Below are positions 27,529 to 40,287 of a DNA stretch of 64,000 nt, in pieces. Origin of the DNA: Bartonella grahamii subsp. shimonis (GTDB lineage: Bacteria; Pseudomonadota; Alphaproteobacteria; Rhizobiales; Rhizobiaceae); assembly GCF_036327415.1 (NCBI RefSeq), contig NZ_CP123961.1:186001-250000 (forward strand). The letters run 5' to 3'. A program made the position numbers and the translations under genes. The notes under the pieces are model-generated. The model was given only the letters and a program-made list of their open reading frames with translations, was not told where the DNA came from and made no database searches. Numbering within the stretch: position 1 is the stretch's first letter; each line of letters opens with the position of its first letter.

Positions 27529-29157
27529 CTACTTTTCTAACGCACGCAAAGAGCATGACTTAATAACCATTGTGACAAGAAAGATAATGAATACAATCAT
27601 TGAAATATAAAAATAAAGCCGAAAAACGTCATCATAAGCAAAAATATTTGCTGTTAACTTAAATTTCTCTATCAACAGAGAAGTACCCTGTTCACTCCCC
27701 AAGCCATGAGGAACAGGAGCACCATAAGAAGGCGAAAACAAAGTATTCATCTCACCAGAAATAAGCGGATCAGTAACAACAATATTTTGTGTTAAAGACT
27801 CAAAGTTCTTATGGGCAAAATAAAGCTGCAGACTGCCAAAAAAAGCTGACCCTATCAATCCTCCTGTCACTTGCGTTAGCAAAAAAACCGCAATAAAACT
27901 CAAAACATAACGCGGTCCTCGCGCACCAGCGATCACAAACCCCTTGAAAAGAGCAGGAGGCAAAAAAAGTGCATAACTAAAACTCACCAACCCTTGGCTC
28001 AACATCATATCTTTCGGACGGGTTAAATAGTTTACACGACTGTCTAAATAAGCTCCCAGCGCCAAACAACCTAAAGATAACAAATAAAAATAATCTTCAC
28101 GCCCCGCCCGTAAAAAAAAGACACAAACAGCCCCCCCTAACAGAGTACCCAATGTCACCGCAATATACATGGGCGCCATTTCACGATTAAGCAAACCAAA
28201 AAGATTAAAAAAACCTACGGGCAAATTTGACCGCTCTAACAAAAAAACATGAAAGATCAATAAAATAAAAACAGATTGAACCATTTCTTTACTGAAAATC
28301 CAACGTAAATCAATCAACGGTTTTTCTCTATTAAGCTCAATAATAATAGCAATAGCCAACGAGAAAATAGCAAGTGCAAGCCCCCAACCAATCCATGGCG
28401 CCTCATACCACCAATACAATATGCCAACAGACATAATCACGGCATTTAATCCAAGACCAAGAGCAATCAAACCATAACTGATCCAATCTAACTTTTGAAT
28501 AACCTTACTGCGGACAACAGGCGTTAGAGGCAAAGTATAGATGCAGACCAAGCTGATGAGAACCAACCCCATTTCCAGAGCAGAAAGACTGGAAAAACCA
28601 CCATTTTCCAGCAAATCAGGAGAAATCAAACGTGATAAAGGTGCCGCTAAAGCTGCATTCATGTAATTCAAACTAAGACCAACAGTAAACTTCTTTGCTG
28701 GAGCAAAAGCCTCCATCATATAAAGCAGTGCAAGCGAAGCCAAAGGAGCAGCAGCAATCCCAGCAAAAAAACGAATAATCAACGCAGAACGCAAATCGGT
28801 CACAAAGAGTTGCAACACACAAACCAAAACGAAACCAAGGATTGATAATTCAGCAAAAGCACGCAACCCAAATTGATAGCGGATTTTGATCAACATAATC
28901 GCTACACTCACATTTGGCGCCATATAGGCCGCTACCAACCATGTTGTCTCGGCCAAAGTTGCGTGAAAATCACCCGTAAGATGGACAATGTTAGACTGAA
29001 CAATATTCGCCCCTAAACCATAAGCCCATTGCAAAATGAGAGAAGCAAAAATATAAACAAAACATTTTGGCAAAGGTCCCGCAAAAACACGGCCAGGATG
29101 AGGAAAAGGTTTTCCGCCCCTTTTAGCAGACACAACCGTACTCTTTTTTCCGCTCAT
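27529..29157 (-). CDS. DHA2-family MFS drug exporter (EmrB-like)
   Basis: A 542-residue inner-membrane transporter with about 14 hydrophobic segments, as in EmrB. Segment 1 is FVYIFASLILQWAYGLGANI, followed by VHLTGDFHATLAETTWLVAA and LIIRFFAGIAAAPLASLALL (the motif between segments 4 and 5). Proton-driven export of hydrophobic compounds together with the adaptor encoded next is the expected role. The conserved RxxxG of motif A is not obvious, so substrate class is uncertain. It starts only 24 bp after the atpC stop on the same strand, a position that suggests co-transcription with the F1 genes. Ribosome-binding site AGGAA precedes ATG 29157. Confidence 0.85.
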   Translation of the reverse strand: MSGKKSTVVSAKRGGKPFPHPGRVFAGPLPKCFVYIFASLILQWAYGLGANIVQSNIVHLTGDFHATLAETTWLVAAYMAPNVSVAIMLIKIRYQFGLRAFAELSILGFVLVCVLQLFVTDLRSALIIRFFAGIAAAPLASLALLYMMEAFAPAKKFTVGLSLNYMNAALAAPLSRLISPDLLENGGFSSLSALEMGLVLISLVCIYTLPLTPVVRSKVIQKLDWISYGLIALGLGLNAVIMSVGILYWWYEAPWIGWGLALAIFSLAIAIIIELNREKPLIDLRWIFSKEMVQSVFILLIFHVFLLERSNLPVGFFNLFGLLNREMAPMYIAVTLGTLLGGAVCVFFLRAGREDYFYLLSLGCLALGAYLDSRVNYLTRPKDMMLSQGLVSFSYALFLPPALFKGFVIAGARGPRYVLSFIAVFLLTQVTGGLIGSAFFGSLQLYFAHKNFESLTQNIVVTDPLISGEMNTLFSPSYGAPVPHGLGSEQGTSLLIEKFKLTANIFAYDDVFRLYFYISMIVFIIFLVTMVIKSCSLRALEK

Positions 29158-29181
29158 GTCATCTTTTTCCTGTATACTCTG

Positions 29182-29610
29182 CTACGCCTCTATCAACACA
29201 GCACCATCAGCTGACAATTGCTGGAAAAAAGCCTCTATTTTATGACTGTCCTCATCGCTTACCCCTCCTTCTAACGTCGCTTGAACCTGCAAAATCTGCT
29301 GTTCTAATACATCAAAAGAAAGATGCTCTACAGCCACAACGTGCTCTACCAATAAAGAGCAGCCCGAAAAGGTAATATTTGCAACACCCCCGCACACAGC
29401 AAATAATTTCTCACCCAAAGAGGTACGAACACGAACACTACCCAACACAATGCTTGCCACCAATGGCGCATGATGCGCCATAACTGTCAAAGAACCTGAG
29501 GCTGAAGGAAGAACAACAGACACTACCTGCTCTGAAAACACAATTTTTTCAGGCGATACAAGCTCAAATAAAAAATGCTTTTCTCTATTGTTTTCCACAA
29601 AAGTCTCCAC
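29182..29610 (-). CDS. atpC: ATP synthase F1 epsilon subunit
   Basis: The small central-stalk subunit that contacts gamma and can inhibit ATP hydrolysis. At 142 residues it shows the beta-sandwich text FELVSPEKIVFSEQVVSVVL, GSLTVMAHHAPLVASI and a short helical tail. It is the last gene of the leftward F1 operon, 116 bp after atpD. Next on the strand is the EmrB-like gene. Confidence 0.92.
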   Translation of the reverse strand: METFVENNREKHFLFELVSPEKIVFSEQVVSVVLPSASGSLTVMAHHAPLVASIVLGSVRVRTSLGEKLFAVCGGVANITFSGCSLLVEHVVAVEHLSFDVLEQQILQVQATLEGGVSDEDSHKIEAFFQQLSADGAVLIEA

Positions 29611-29726
29611 AATATCCGATAGAAGGACTCTGCGCCCTCTTTAACAACTTATCTTTTTCAACAACTTGTCCTTATTGAACGAAAAATATTCATGAAAAAT
29701 TTCTCCTCAAGTAAGAAGCTTCTAAA

Positions 29727-31358
<1,632 letters not shown>

Positions 31359-31371
31359 TTACCTTTTCCAT

Positions 31372-32283
31372 TTAAAGCGCTTCAGCGCCCGCAATAATTT
31401 CGATCAATTCTGTCGTAATCTGTGCCTGACGTTGACGATTATAAGCTACCGTCAATTTATTAATCATTTCACCTGCATTGCGCGATGCATTATCCATAGC
31501 TGTCATCTTGGCCCCCATCTCACCAGCAACATTTTCTAGCAAAGCCCGAAAAATTTGCACCGAAAGATTGCGTGGCACAAGCGCCTCTAAAAGAGAAGCA
31601 GCATCAGGTTCATATTCATAAACAATTGATTGTGAATCTTTGCTATGATTGGTTTGCTCCACAACATCTACTGCTTCAACAGCTGCTTTTGGAGCAATCA
31701 TGGGGATCAAGCCAAAAGCTGTTGGACGCTGATTAATCACGGAAATAAATTCAGAATAAAATAGCGTACAGACATCGAAAGCGCCTTCATTAAACAAATC
31801 AACAATCCGTTGACTAATCATCACCGCTTCTGCAAAACCAATGCGCTTTACAGCATGCAAATCGATATGATCAATTATCAAACCCTTGTAATCACGCGAT
31901 AAAATATCTGCACCTTTTTTACCCACAGTGATAATTTTCACTATTTTACCAACCGCCAACAATGCCTTAATCTGCTCACGTGCACGACGAGCGATTTGCA
32001 CATTAAAAGCACCACACAAACCACGCTCAGCTGTACACACTACCAAGAGATGCACATCATCTCGCCCCGTACCACGCATAAGAGCAGGCGCATCAACACC
32101 ATCTACATCAGCAGCAACACTGGTCAAAATATCAGCCATCTTTTTTGCATAAGGACGCGCAGACTGTGCCGCCTCTTGCGCACGGTGCAACCTTGCTGCT
32201 GCAACCATCTGCATAGCTTTGGTAATCTTTTGTGTTGCTTTAACCGAAGCAATACGGTCTCTAAGATCTTTTAGTGAAGCCAT
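31372..32283 (-). CDS. atpG: ATP synthase F1 gamma subunit
   Basis: The rotor shaft of F1, 303 residues. The N-terminal coiled coil [20 protein letters not shown] with [16 protein letters not shown] and the C-terminal [20 protein letters not shown] with [19 protein letters not shown] are diagnostic. [12 protein letters not shown] marks the central fold. It sits between atpA (20 bp gap) and atpD (19 bp gap), the standard order. Confidence 0.95.
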   Translation of the reverse strand: MASLKDLRDRIASVKATQKITKAMQMVAAARLHRAQEAAQSARPYAKKMADILTSVAADVDGVDAPALMRGTGRDDVHLLVVCTAERGLCGAFNVQIARRAREQIKALLAVGKIVKIITVGKKGADILSRDYKGLIIDHIDLHAVKRIGFAEAVMISQRIVDLFNEGAFDVCTLFYSEFISVINQRPTAFGLIPMIAPKAAVEAVDVVEQTNHSKDSQSIVYEYEPDAASLLEALVPRNLSVQIFRALLENVAGEMGAKMTAMDNASRNAGEMINKLTVAYNRQRQAQITTELIEIIAGAEAL

Positions 32284-32303
32284 TCAAGCATTCCATCAAT
32301 TCA

Positions 32304-33839
32304 TCACGAGAAATTTTTCGCATAAGTGTTAAGAACAGTTATCAACTTATCTTTCAGCTCGTCTGTTATTTGCTTTTGCTCAGCAATTGCCTTTAAGAGA
32401 TCTTGATAATCACTCCGCAAAAGCACTAAAAGACCTTGCTCAAATCGCGCAACATCAGAAACCGCTAGAGAATCAAGATAGCCATTCACACCCGCGAAAA
32501 TAACCACCACTTGTTCTTCTGTTTTGAGTGGGGAAAATTGCGGCTGCTTCAACAGCTCTGTCAAGCGCGCACCCCGATTCAACAGACGCTGAGTTGAGGC
32601 ATCCAAATCAGAGCCAAACTGCGCAAAAGCTGCCATTTCACGATATTGCGCCAATTCACCTTTAATCGAGCCAGCAACTTGCTTCATCGCCTTAATTTGT
32701 GCGGCAGAACCAACACGTGACACAGAAAGACCAACGTTTACAGCAGGACGAATTCCTTGATAAAACAAATTAGTCTCTAGAAAAATTTGCCCATCCGTAA
32801 TCGAAATCACATTTGTAGGAATATAGGCAGAAACATCATTTGCTTGCGTTTCAATAACCGGCAAAGCTGTCAACGACCCAGATCCATTTTCCGCATTTAA
32901 CTTCGCAGCCCGCTCTAAAAGACGCGAATGTAGATAGAAAACGTCTCCCGGATAAGCTTCACGACCTGGAGGACGACGCAACAAAAGAGACATTTGACGA
33001 TACGCCACCGCCTGCTTTGACAAGTCATCATAACCAATCAAAGCATGCTGTCCATTATCACGGAAATACTCACCCATAGCACATCCAGCAAGAGGCGCAA
33101 TAAACTGCAGCGGTGCTGGATCAGAAGCGGTTGCTGCAACAATAATAGAATATTCCAGTGCTCCACGTTCTTCTAAAACTTTAACGAATTGTGCCACCGT
33201 CGAACGTTTTTGACCGATAGCCACATAAATACAATAAACTTTGTCCTGTTCTCGCCCAGCCCCTTTTTCATGAAAAGGCTTTTGGTTTAAAAATGTATCG
33301 AGCAAAATTGCTGTTTTTCCTGTTTGGCGATCACCAATCACCAATTCACGCTGCCCCCGTCCAATGGGGATGAGTGCGTCAATCGCTTTTAATCCGGTCG
33401 ACATCGGTTCATGCACTGACTGACGCGGAATAATCCCTGGCGCCTTAACATCAACACGACGACGCTCCGTTGCTTTAATGGGACCCTTACCATCTATAGG
33501 GTTTCCCAACGCATCAACCACACGCCCGAGCAAAGCGGGCCCCACAGGAACATCCACAATAGCGCCCAATCGCTTTACACAATCCCCTTCACGAATATCG
33601 CGATCTGAGCCAAAAATGACCACACCGACATTATCAACTTCCAAATTGAGGGCCATACCGCGCACACCGTTTGGAAAAGTGACCATTTCTCCTGCTTGGA
33701 CATTATCCAAACCATAAACGCGAGCGATACCATCCCCTACAGAGAGAACCCAACCAATTTCTGAAACCTCAGCCTTTTGGTCAAAGTTTTTGATTTGCTC
33801 TTTTAGAATTTTTGAAATTTCAGATGGTCTAATATCCAT
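32304..33839 (-). CDS. atpA: ATP synthase F1 alpha subunit
   Basis: The non-catalytic nucleotide-binding subunit of F1, 511 residues. [20 protein letters not shown] is the family start. The P-loop is [10 protein letters not shown], and [20 protein letters not shown] is the C-terminal family signature. Its ATG shares one base with the TGA of atpH (TGATG), indicating translational coupling. Confidence 0.97.
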   Translation of the reverse strand: MDIRPSEISKILKEQIKNFDQKAEVSEIGWVLSVGDGIARVYGLDNVQAGEMVTFPNGVRGMALNLEVDNVGVVIFGSDRDIREGDCVKRLGAIVDVPVGPALLGRVVDALGNPIDGKGPIKATERRRVDVKAPGIIPRQSVHEPMSTGLKAIDALIPIGRGQRELVIGDRQTGKTAILLDTFLNQKPFHEKGAGREQDKVYCIYVAIGQKRSTVAQFVKVLEERGALEYSIIVAATASDPAPLQFIAPLAGCAMGEYFRDNGQHALIGYDDLSKQAVAYRQMSLLLRRPPGREAYPGDVFYLHSRLLERAAKLNAENGSGSLTALPVIETQANDVSAYIPTNVISITDGQIFLETNLFYQGIRPAVNVGLSVSRVGSAAQIKAMKQVAGSIKGELAQYREMAAFAQFGSDLDASTQRLLNRGARLTELLKQPQFSPLKTEEQVVVIFAGVNGYLDSLAVSDVARFEQGLLVLLRSDYQDLLKAIAEQKQITDELKDKLITVLNTYAKNFS

Positions 33840-34423
33840 CAGCTGACCTCTTTTTTCAATGCAAGCTTAAGCGAAGACAATTTTGTGAGAAGAGACGTAT
33901 CAATTTGAAACGACCCCACACGAACGATTAATCCACCAAGAATTGCTGGATTCACAATGATGTGTAGCAAAACTTTTCCTCCAACGACACCTTCCAAAGC
34001 CTCACACAACTCTTGCCTTTGTTGAGAACTTAAGGGACGCGCAGAAACAATTTGCGCAGTAACCTGCCTACGAGCGCGTGCAACACACCGCTGAAAAGCA
34101 TGTAAAATACCAAATACGGCACTAAGCCTACGGTTTATTGCAATAACGCGTAAAAAATCACCAATAACCTGTCCTGCGTTTTTATCAGCAAATTTGATGT
34201 TTTCACACACAGATTGCATCACCTTAATTTGCTCTTTGACTGAAAAGAACGGACTAAGCACGAAGCGTTTTAAATCTTTATTTTGCTCCAAAACAAGCAA
34301 AAGATTCTCCACTGCCTTTTCAACCTTTTCAACGTTTCCGGCTTCTTGAACGCAATCAAAAAGCGCTTGCGCATAGCGTTGATCTACCAACGGCAGCGGT
34401 ATAAGAGAAAATGAATCCGACAC
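33839..34423 (-). CDS. atpH: ATP synthase F1 delta subunit
   Basis: The peripheral-stalk connector between F1 and F0 b subunits, 194 residues. Typical text is [20 protein letters not shown] near the start and [20 protein letters not shown] near the end. I chose GTG 34421-34423 (reading [18 protein letters not shown]) because AGAGG lies nine bases upstream and the extra 23 residues of the longer frame are unlike the family. It is the first gene of the F1 operon. F0 genes are not in the window, as is usual for alphaproteobacteria. Confidence 0.92.
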   Translation of the reverse strand: MSDSFSLIPLPLVDQRYAQALFDCVQEAGNVEKVEKAVENLLLVLEQNKDLKRFVLSPFFSVKEQIKVMQSVCENIKFADKNAGQVIGDFLRVIAINRRLSAVFGILHAFQRCVARARRQVTAQIVSARPLSSQQRQELCEALEGVVGGKVLLHIIVNPAILGGLIVRVGSFQIDTSLLTKLSSLKLALKKEVS

Positions 34424-34935
34424 GAAATACCGCCTCTTTTCCTTGAGCGACTCTCTGATAGTTATCAGATGAAATGAAATAGACATTCTCAATCTTAAGA
34501 ATCTTCTTCTTAAAACCTAGAACAAAAACCTCTTGGTTTCTAGCATAGACATAGCCGACTCGCAACACCACAAATCGCTGCTTTTTAAAAATTTTAATAA
34601 AATATTCAAAATATTTTTGAAAAGAATTTTTTTTAGATATACAGGATGGCATCACAGTTTTTTTATGCCTCTTTTTGACATTCTCTGAGTGATTTTTTCA
34701 CTCTCTTTGATTTTGCTTCGCTTAAAACACTCCCTTTATCACCACAAGACCTTTAACAAGATGCGAATGCGACTGAAAAAGTCTATTATTTCAAACCGAC
34801 AAGAAAGAAAAATAATGAATATCCTCCTAAAAATTAAAGGAAACATTGATCTTTTTTCTTCAAATACCCACTCCTTTTAAAAAATTTCACCAAGTATATT
34901 TTTTTGTAAACACACTCTTTAAGCATACAACGCCT
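34424..34935. other. Upstream region of the F1 operon
   Basis: No gene is seen. This stretch must contain the promoter of atpHAGDC. The sequence is AT-rich, with T-runs such as GAATTTTTTTTAG near 34625, and I could not single out one -35/-10 pair. Confidence 0.4.
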
Positions 34936-35170
34936 TGATTTATAATGATAATATATCATTTTTCATACCAGATGAGCCCCAAACATCGAAAGATTCTCTT
35001 ATTTCAAATCTTTCTATCAAAATCACTCCCTTGCTCCATCACAAACAAAAAAGGAAATGATTAAAGAAAAAATACCTCGTATAAACGCTCTCAAGTACCA
35101 AGAGCTTTCGTAATATTAAAAGCTGAATAATAAATGGCGCCATTTTATATCCTTATGAAATAAAGATGGA
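34936..35170 (+). repeat. Dispersed intergenic repeat, copy 8
   Basis: The head TTGATTTATAATGATAATAT is close to consensus. It is followed by AAAGATTCTCTTATTTCAAA, GCTCTCAAGTACCAAGAGC and TATGAAATAAAGATGGAGAG. Satellite modules follow at 35200-35400 (AATGAATTCGAGCATGCTGA; GGGCGTTCTACTTTACATGA). With copy 9 it forms a convergent pair whose heads lie about 765 bp apart. Confidence 0.8.
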
Positions 35171-35449
35171 GAGCCTTAACGCGGTTTTTTCATTCATGAA
35201 AGCTTTTACATTCTACACTCGAGAAACATCGTAAAATGAATTCGAGCATGCTGAGAAACATTTGCTTAAACAAGTACATAAATCTAGTAATACAATAGAT
35301 GTTCTGCAATATTCTGTTTTGGGCGTTCTACTTTACATGAAAAATGCGCCCCCTTTAGAGAACGAAAAGAAAAAAGCGTGAAATATGAAATAATGGATAA
35401 TCTCTATTTCACGACAGCGCCCATAAATGCTATACAGGGAACCTCATCA

Positions 35450-35705
35450 TTACGCTTGATTAGAAAGCCAACACCATCCCACACTTTTCCAGCTCCCAAT
35501 GTTGCAACAGCCCTTAATACTTGAGATGATTAGGTATTTTAATCCTTTCTTATACAGCTTCACTCCACACGGCTCTCCCTGTTTGTAACGGCAAACAAAT
35601 AGTTTTGATTAATCAATATAAACAGATTTGAAATAAGAGAATCCTACAATAGTTGAGATTCTAATATGAATAACAGCATATTATCACTATAAATCAATAT
35701 GTTAT
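35450..35705 (-). repeat. Dispersed intergenic repeat, copy 9 (inverted)
   Basis: Reversed family landmarks on the forward strand are CCAATGTTGCAACAGCCCTT, CAGATTTGAAATAAGAGAAT, GAGATTCTAATATGAATAAC and ATTATCACTATAAATCAATA, the last being the reversed head. This gives a symmetrical element of about 0.77 kb with copy 8. Confidence 0.8.
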
Positions 35706-35909
35706 TATTTATAAAAATTATTATTACGGACGCTTTTAAAAACTCTAGAGCCGAATAAATAAGAAAGATAATGATAGATGCTCATTTCTATCTTTACACT
35801 CCAAAACAAATATATATGCCCGTTAAAGATAAATAAAATATATAATATTCTCACCCCAATTTAACATAACACCATCTTCATTAAGCTCACATAGCTTCAC
35901 TTTAATATT

Positions 35910-36180
35910 GCACTGATTTTAGAAAAACGTAGATTAATATCGATTTGAACTCGAACGGAACGAAGCATTTTAGATATATTTGCAAGCATTTTCAGCCTCT
36001 ATAACCAGCCCTTATAAAAAGAATTCCTCTATCAGAAAGGATACTGTCCCTAAAACAAAAAAGTAGCAAAAGCCGAAAACGATAACGCCCCCGAACCAAA
36101 GCCAAAGGTGCTTCTGCTGGTCCCATAACCGAGATATTTTTTTCCCGTGGCGCTGCTTGACGCAATGCACATGTATCATA
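35910..36180 (-). pseudogene. Partial copy of the priA 3' end
   Basis: The block 36065-36168 is identical over 104 bp to priA 36388-36491 (offset 323). It encodes the PriA tail segment CALRQAAPREKN to GRYRFRLL. The left flank (35925-36000) also matches the priA end (forward TTTGAACTCGAAC) but is heavily diverged and holds deletions. The copy therefore shows a young identical core in an old decayed frame. It has no start signals of its own. It lies immediately downstream of priA. Confidence 0.88.
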
Positions 36181-36269
36181 TTTGGCTGTTTGGATGCTTA
36201 TTCTGAAAAGATAATAGTTAAAGTAAAGCACCTTAAGCAAAGAGACCTTCACTTTATGTGATACTGGTT

Positions 36270-38477
36270 TTAGAAAAAACTTTGCGGATCAATATCAATT
36301 TGAACTCGAACAGATCTGGGCATTTTGGGTGTACCGCCAAGCATTGCACGTATAAACCCTTGTATATCAAAAGAGCGCTGTCCTTGCAGCAAAAGCCGAA
36401 AACGATAACGCCCCCGAACCAAAGCCAAAGGTGCTTCTGCTGGTCCCATAACCGAGATATTTTTTTCCCGTGGCGCTGCTTGACGCAATGCGCGCGCATA
36501 ATGTTCTGCTGCTTGGCGCTGTTGTGCAGACACAATCAAAGAGGCAAGCCGCCCATAGGGAGGCAAATGATAATGCTGACGCACTGCAATCTCACGCGTG
36601 TAAAAATCTTCTGGCTGGCATGAAAGTAAGGCTTTGATGACCGGATGATCTGGTTGATAAGTTTGCAATAATCCTAAACTTTCCAATCCCACACGCCCTG
36701 CTCTTCCGGTAACTTGAGAAAGCAGCTGGTAGGTACGTTCACTTGCGCGTAAATCGCCATTGGCAAGACCAAGATCAGCATCAATAACACCAACCAAAGA
36801 GAGCTTTGGAAAATGATGTCCTTTAGTGACCAACTGTGTTCCAATAATAATATCCACATCGCCATTGACAATGGCTTGCAATTCGCTTCGCAATTGCCCA
36901 ATCCCCCCTTTAAGATCTGTTGAAAGAATCAATGATCGCGCTTGAGGAAAAAGCACTTGTGTTTCTTCTGCAATTCTTTCCACACCCGGACCACAAGCCA
37001 CGAGATGATCTAATGTCCCACATTCAGGACAGGCTTGAGGAAGTGGTTGATGATATCCACAATGATGACATTTCAGTTGCCCTTGCGCACGATGTTCGAC
37101 TAACCAACTTGAACAATCAGTACAATGAAAACGATGTCCGCAAATTCGGCATAAAGTTAAAGGTGCATAACCACGACGATTAAGAAAAAGAAGAGCCTGT
37201 TCGCCCTTATCAAGAGTATGTTTTAAAGCCCTTTCAAGAGCAAAGGAAATAAAGCGCCCCTTTTGCACCCCTCCTTGGCGCATATCAACCACCCGCAACT
37301 GTGGAAGTGCAACTTCTTTAAAACGGGAAGGTAAATGCACCTTTTGATAACGCCCTTTTAAAACATTAGCTTGGCTTTCAATTGACGGTGTTGCTGAAGA
37401 TAAAATAACAGAAAAATGCTCAAAAGAGCCTCGTGCAACAGCCATATCACGCGCATGATAAAAAATGCGCTCTTCTTGTTTATAAGCGCTATCATGCTCT
37501 TCATCAACAACGATCAAGCCAAGCTCATGAAAGGGAAGAAAAAGTGCTGAACGAGCCCCCGCAACGACACGCACCCGCCCTTCTGCAACTTGCCGCCAAA
37601 CGCGTTCTCTACGGCGTGGCGTCAAATCAGAATGCCATTCTGCTGCTGCTGCTCCAAAGCGTGCATAAAAACGATCTAAAAACTGTTGTGTTAAAGCAAT
37701 TTCCGGCAATAAAATTAAAACCTGCTTGCCCCCTCTGAAAGCTTGAGCAACCGCTTCAAAGTAAACCTCTGTCTTTCCTGACCCCGTAACACCATCAAGC
37801 AAAAAAACTTGAAACTGAGAAGATAAAACACCTTCCCGCAATACTGTTGCTGCTTCATTTTGCGCTCCCTGCAACTGAGGAGGACAAAAGTCAGGATCAG
37901 GCATTGCCACAAGATCAGGAGCAGGAACGATAACATCTTCAAAAACCCCTAGCGCTTTTAAACCTTCAACAACAGAAACCGAAGTTCCAGCCGCATGCGC
38001 AAGACCAGAACGTGTCCATATCTTCTCATTACGCACCAATTCCAAAACCCGTGATCGCGCAGGTGTGAGACGTTCTACATTTCCACCACAATATCGCAAA
38101 CCCATCATCTGCGCTTCCGGCTCTAAAGCAGCCGGTACAGACAAAACCAATCGTGCTACAAGACCAAAAGGCGCCATTGTATAGCGACTAACAAAACGCA
38201 AAAATGTGATCATTTCTGCCTTTAATGGGGGACATTCAAAAACATGAAGCAGAGAGCGTAATTTTTCACGTGCCACCGAAGCAGACCTTTGCCCATCTAC
38301 TGTCTTCTCTCCACCATCCACAACAAAACCGCAAAGTTCACGCCCCATCACCGGAACCCGAACAAAAGAACCAACGTTCACCTCCATAGAAGAAGGAACT
38401 TTATAACTATAAGCATGAGCAACAGGAAGAGGAACCAATACAGACACAATCTTTTCCTCTATCACGTTTGAATTCAT
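36270..38477 (-). CDS. priA: Primosomal replication restart helicase PriA
   Basis: A 735-residue superfamily 2 helicase that reloads the replisome at stalled forks. The N-terminal DNA-binding part (VLVPLPVAHAYSYKVPSSME) is followed by Walker A LDGVTGSGKTEVYFEA, the DEEHD box (LIVVDEEHDSAYKQEER), and a zinc-binding insertion CRICGHRFHCTDC with CHHCGYHQPLPQACPECG. Helicase motifs V-VI follow (TKGHHFPKLSLVGVIDADLG, LSQVTGRAGR). ATG 38477 is close to the family start. Downstream is its own 3' relic copy; upstream is a 1.15-kb spacer before the divergent transaldolase gene. Confidence 0.95.
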   Translation of the reverse strand: MNSNVIEEKIVSVLVPLPVAHAYSYKVPSSMEVNVGSFVRVPVMGRELCGFVVDGGEKTVDGQRSASVAREKLRSLLHVFECPPLKAEMITFLRFVSRYTMAPFGLVARLVLSVPAALEPEAQMMGLRYCGGNVERLTPARSRVLELVRNEKIWTRSGLAHAAGTSVSVVEGLKALGVFEDVIVPAPDLVAMPDPDFCPPQLQGAQNEAATVLREGVLSSQFQVFLLDGVTGSGKTEVYFEAVAQAFRGGKQVLILLPEIALTQQFLDRFYARFGAAAAEWHSDLTPRRRERVWRQVAEGRVRVVAGARSALFLPFHELGLIVVDEEHDSAYKQEERIFYHARDMAVARGSFEHFSVILSSATPSIESQANVLKGRYQKVHLPSRFKEVALPQLRVVDMRQGGVQKGRFISFALERALKHTLDKGEQALLFLNRRGYAPLTLCRICGHRFHCTDCSSWLVEHRAQGQLKCHHCGYHQPLPQACPECGTLDHLVACGPGVERIAEETQVLFPQARSLILSTDLKGGIGQLRSELQAIVNGDVDIIIGTQLVTKGHHFPKLSLVGVIDADLGLANGDLRASERTYQLLSQVTGRAGRVGLESLGLLQTYQPDHPVIKALLSCQPEDFYTREIAVRQHYHLPPYGRLASLIVSAQQRQAAEHYARALRQAAPREKNISVMGPAEAPLALVRGRYRFRLLLQGQRSFDIQGFIRAMLGGTPKMPRSVRVQIDIDPQSFF

Positions 38478-39633
38478 CTTTTAAACCAATCTAAGACCTC
38501 TTGAACACCAACAAGCCTACACCTTATCTTTAAACACTCTTATAAAATTTATTGCGGGATTCAATCTCTCCCGCTATCCCAACACTTTTCTCACAAAAAT
38601 TCTTTTTAACACTCATTCCATCACCAAAATGTCAAAAAAGAACCAATCTCATCCTCTATAGCAAAAAACTCTACAGCAAAAAAACCAGTGCCATTCTTCT
38701 GTGCAAATAAAGCTCATCACTATTAAGCATTCAACATGATATCGTCAGTGCGCTCTTCAACAAAGCTATCCCATAGTGTGACTTCTTCTCAAAACACACA
38801 CTTTTATTTTTTACCGCCTCATATCTCAATTTATCTTCAACAAACTGATTTATAAAGATATAATTATCATTTTACCTATTGTAATAAAAACCCTCAATAC
38901 GATGAATTTTTCTCATTTCAAACCCATCTCTCATTTCAAACCCATCAAGGAACATTTGTAAGTTCTTATTGATAAAAGAGTATCCCATGATTTTAATTAC
39001 AGGGAGAATAATATTACAAATGAAACCGTTACAATATTCACCTTGGCTTTATGCCAAAACGTGGAAATACATGCGTACATCTTTCAGCTTGATTGGGAAT
39101 CAAACAACAATATAAGCAGCACAAAAGCGTATTGTTGAAGAATGGGTAACACAGAATAAATCAATGTATTGACCATAAAAAACACTTCATGTGTAAAATT
39201 TCACATGCCTTCTTTAATGGTACTTTACGACAAAATAAATCAATCCATTCGTTTCCATAAGATGAGGTTAAACCTACCCTCTGAAAAAGGAAAATATCTT
39301 ATGATGCACTCTCAAATATCAAAAACAATCGCAAATAAGAAATAAGCAAAGTGTATAATAATGCTAGCTTATTTCCATAAGTATAAAAAATACCGCTACG
39401 CAAAGATGCCAATACGCAAAAATATTGGTACACAATGAGTCCTATACCTTATCATGAGCAACGATATAAAATGGGTATGGAAACAATAAGTCATATTTCT
39501 TTACTAAAAATAGGTCCATGATTAACATCATAGCATTCTTGTTCTTTACACAGATATAATTCTTTCTCTTGCTTTTGCAGTCAACAATAGCGCATAACAA
39601 AAAATAGGATAAAAGCTAAAAAAGAGGTTAGAT
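38478..39633. other. Long spacer with repeat fragment and a short relic
   Basis: At about 38845-38960 is a truncated repeat-family copy (ACTGATTTATAAAGATATAA, GAATTTTTCTCATTTCAAAC). The block CATCTCATTTCAAACCCATC is itself nearly doubled there. A possible 50-codon gene relic lies at 39020-39172 and is listed separately. The rest shows nothing. Confidence 0.5.
39020..39172 (+). pseudogene. Short relic with in-frame stop
   Basis: Reading from ATG 39020 gives MKPLQYSPWLYAKTWKYMRT and FSLIGNQTTI, a TAA at 39113, and then in the same frame AAQKRIVEEWVTQNKSMY before TGA. A run of Trp and Tyr in AT-rich DNA suggests former coding sequence. I do not recognise the family. Confidence 0.3.
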
Positions 39634-40287
39634 ATGAAGTTTTTTGTGGATAGCGCCAATATTGAAGAAATCCAAGAGTTACAGAATTTAAACCTTGTTG
39701 ATGGTGTTACCACCAATCCCTCTCTTATCTTAAAATCAGGGCGCAATATTCTTGATGTTACAAAAGAAATTTGTGCTCTCATTAGCGGACCTGTTTCTGC
39801 TGAAGTTGCAGCAACAGAATTTGAAAGCATGATGAAAGAAGCGGCTGTTTTAGCAAAGATTGCCGACAATATTTGTATCAAGCTTCCTTTAACACTCGAT
39901 GGATTAAAAGCCTGTAAAGCCCTTACAACAGAAGGCTTAAAAACAAATCTCACACTTTGCTTTTCTGCCAATCAAGCCTTATTAGCAGCCAAAGCAGGCG
40001 CGACATTTATTTCGCCTTTTATTGGTAGACTTGATGATTGTGGAAATGATGGAAGTGAACTGCTTCATGAAATTCGCACAATCTATGATAACTATAACTT
40101 TGAAACACAAATCTTGGCAGCTTCAATCCGCACCGTTAATCATGTCAAAGAAGCAGCTCTAAGTGGTGCTGACGTTGCAACAATTCCACCAACAATCTTA
40201 AAAGCACTAGTCAAACATCCTCTCACTGAGAAAGGGTTGCAAATATTTCTCAACGACTGGAAAAAAACAGGACAAAATATTGCTTAA
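39634..40287 (+). CDS. tal: Transaldolase (TalC/fructose-6-phosphate aldolase subfamily)
   Basis: A 217-residue TIM-barrel enzyme of the short transaldolase family. It acts on sugar phosphates of the non-oxidative pentose phosphate pathway by a Schiff base. It begins [13 protein letters not shown], carries GVTTNPSL and ICIKLPLT (Schiff-base Lys at residue 83), then [11 protein letters not shown] and [12 protein letters not shown]. The family includes both transaldolase and F6P aldolase; the activity cannot be settled by eye. GAGG lies six bases before the ATG. Its 3' end overlaps the convergent lptE stop by four bases. Confidence 0.92.
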   Translation: MKFFVDSANIEEIQELQNLNLVDGVTTNPSLILKSGRNILDVTKEICALISGPVSAEVAATEFESMMKEAAVLAKIADNICIKLPLTLDGLKACKALTTEGLKTNLTLCFSANQALLAAKAGATFISPFIGRLDDCGNDGSELLHEIRTIYDNYNFETQILAASIRTVNHVKEAALSGADVATIPPTILKALVKHPLTEKGLQIFLNDWKKTGQNIA

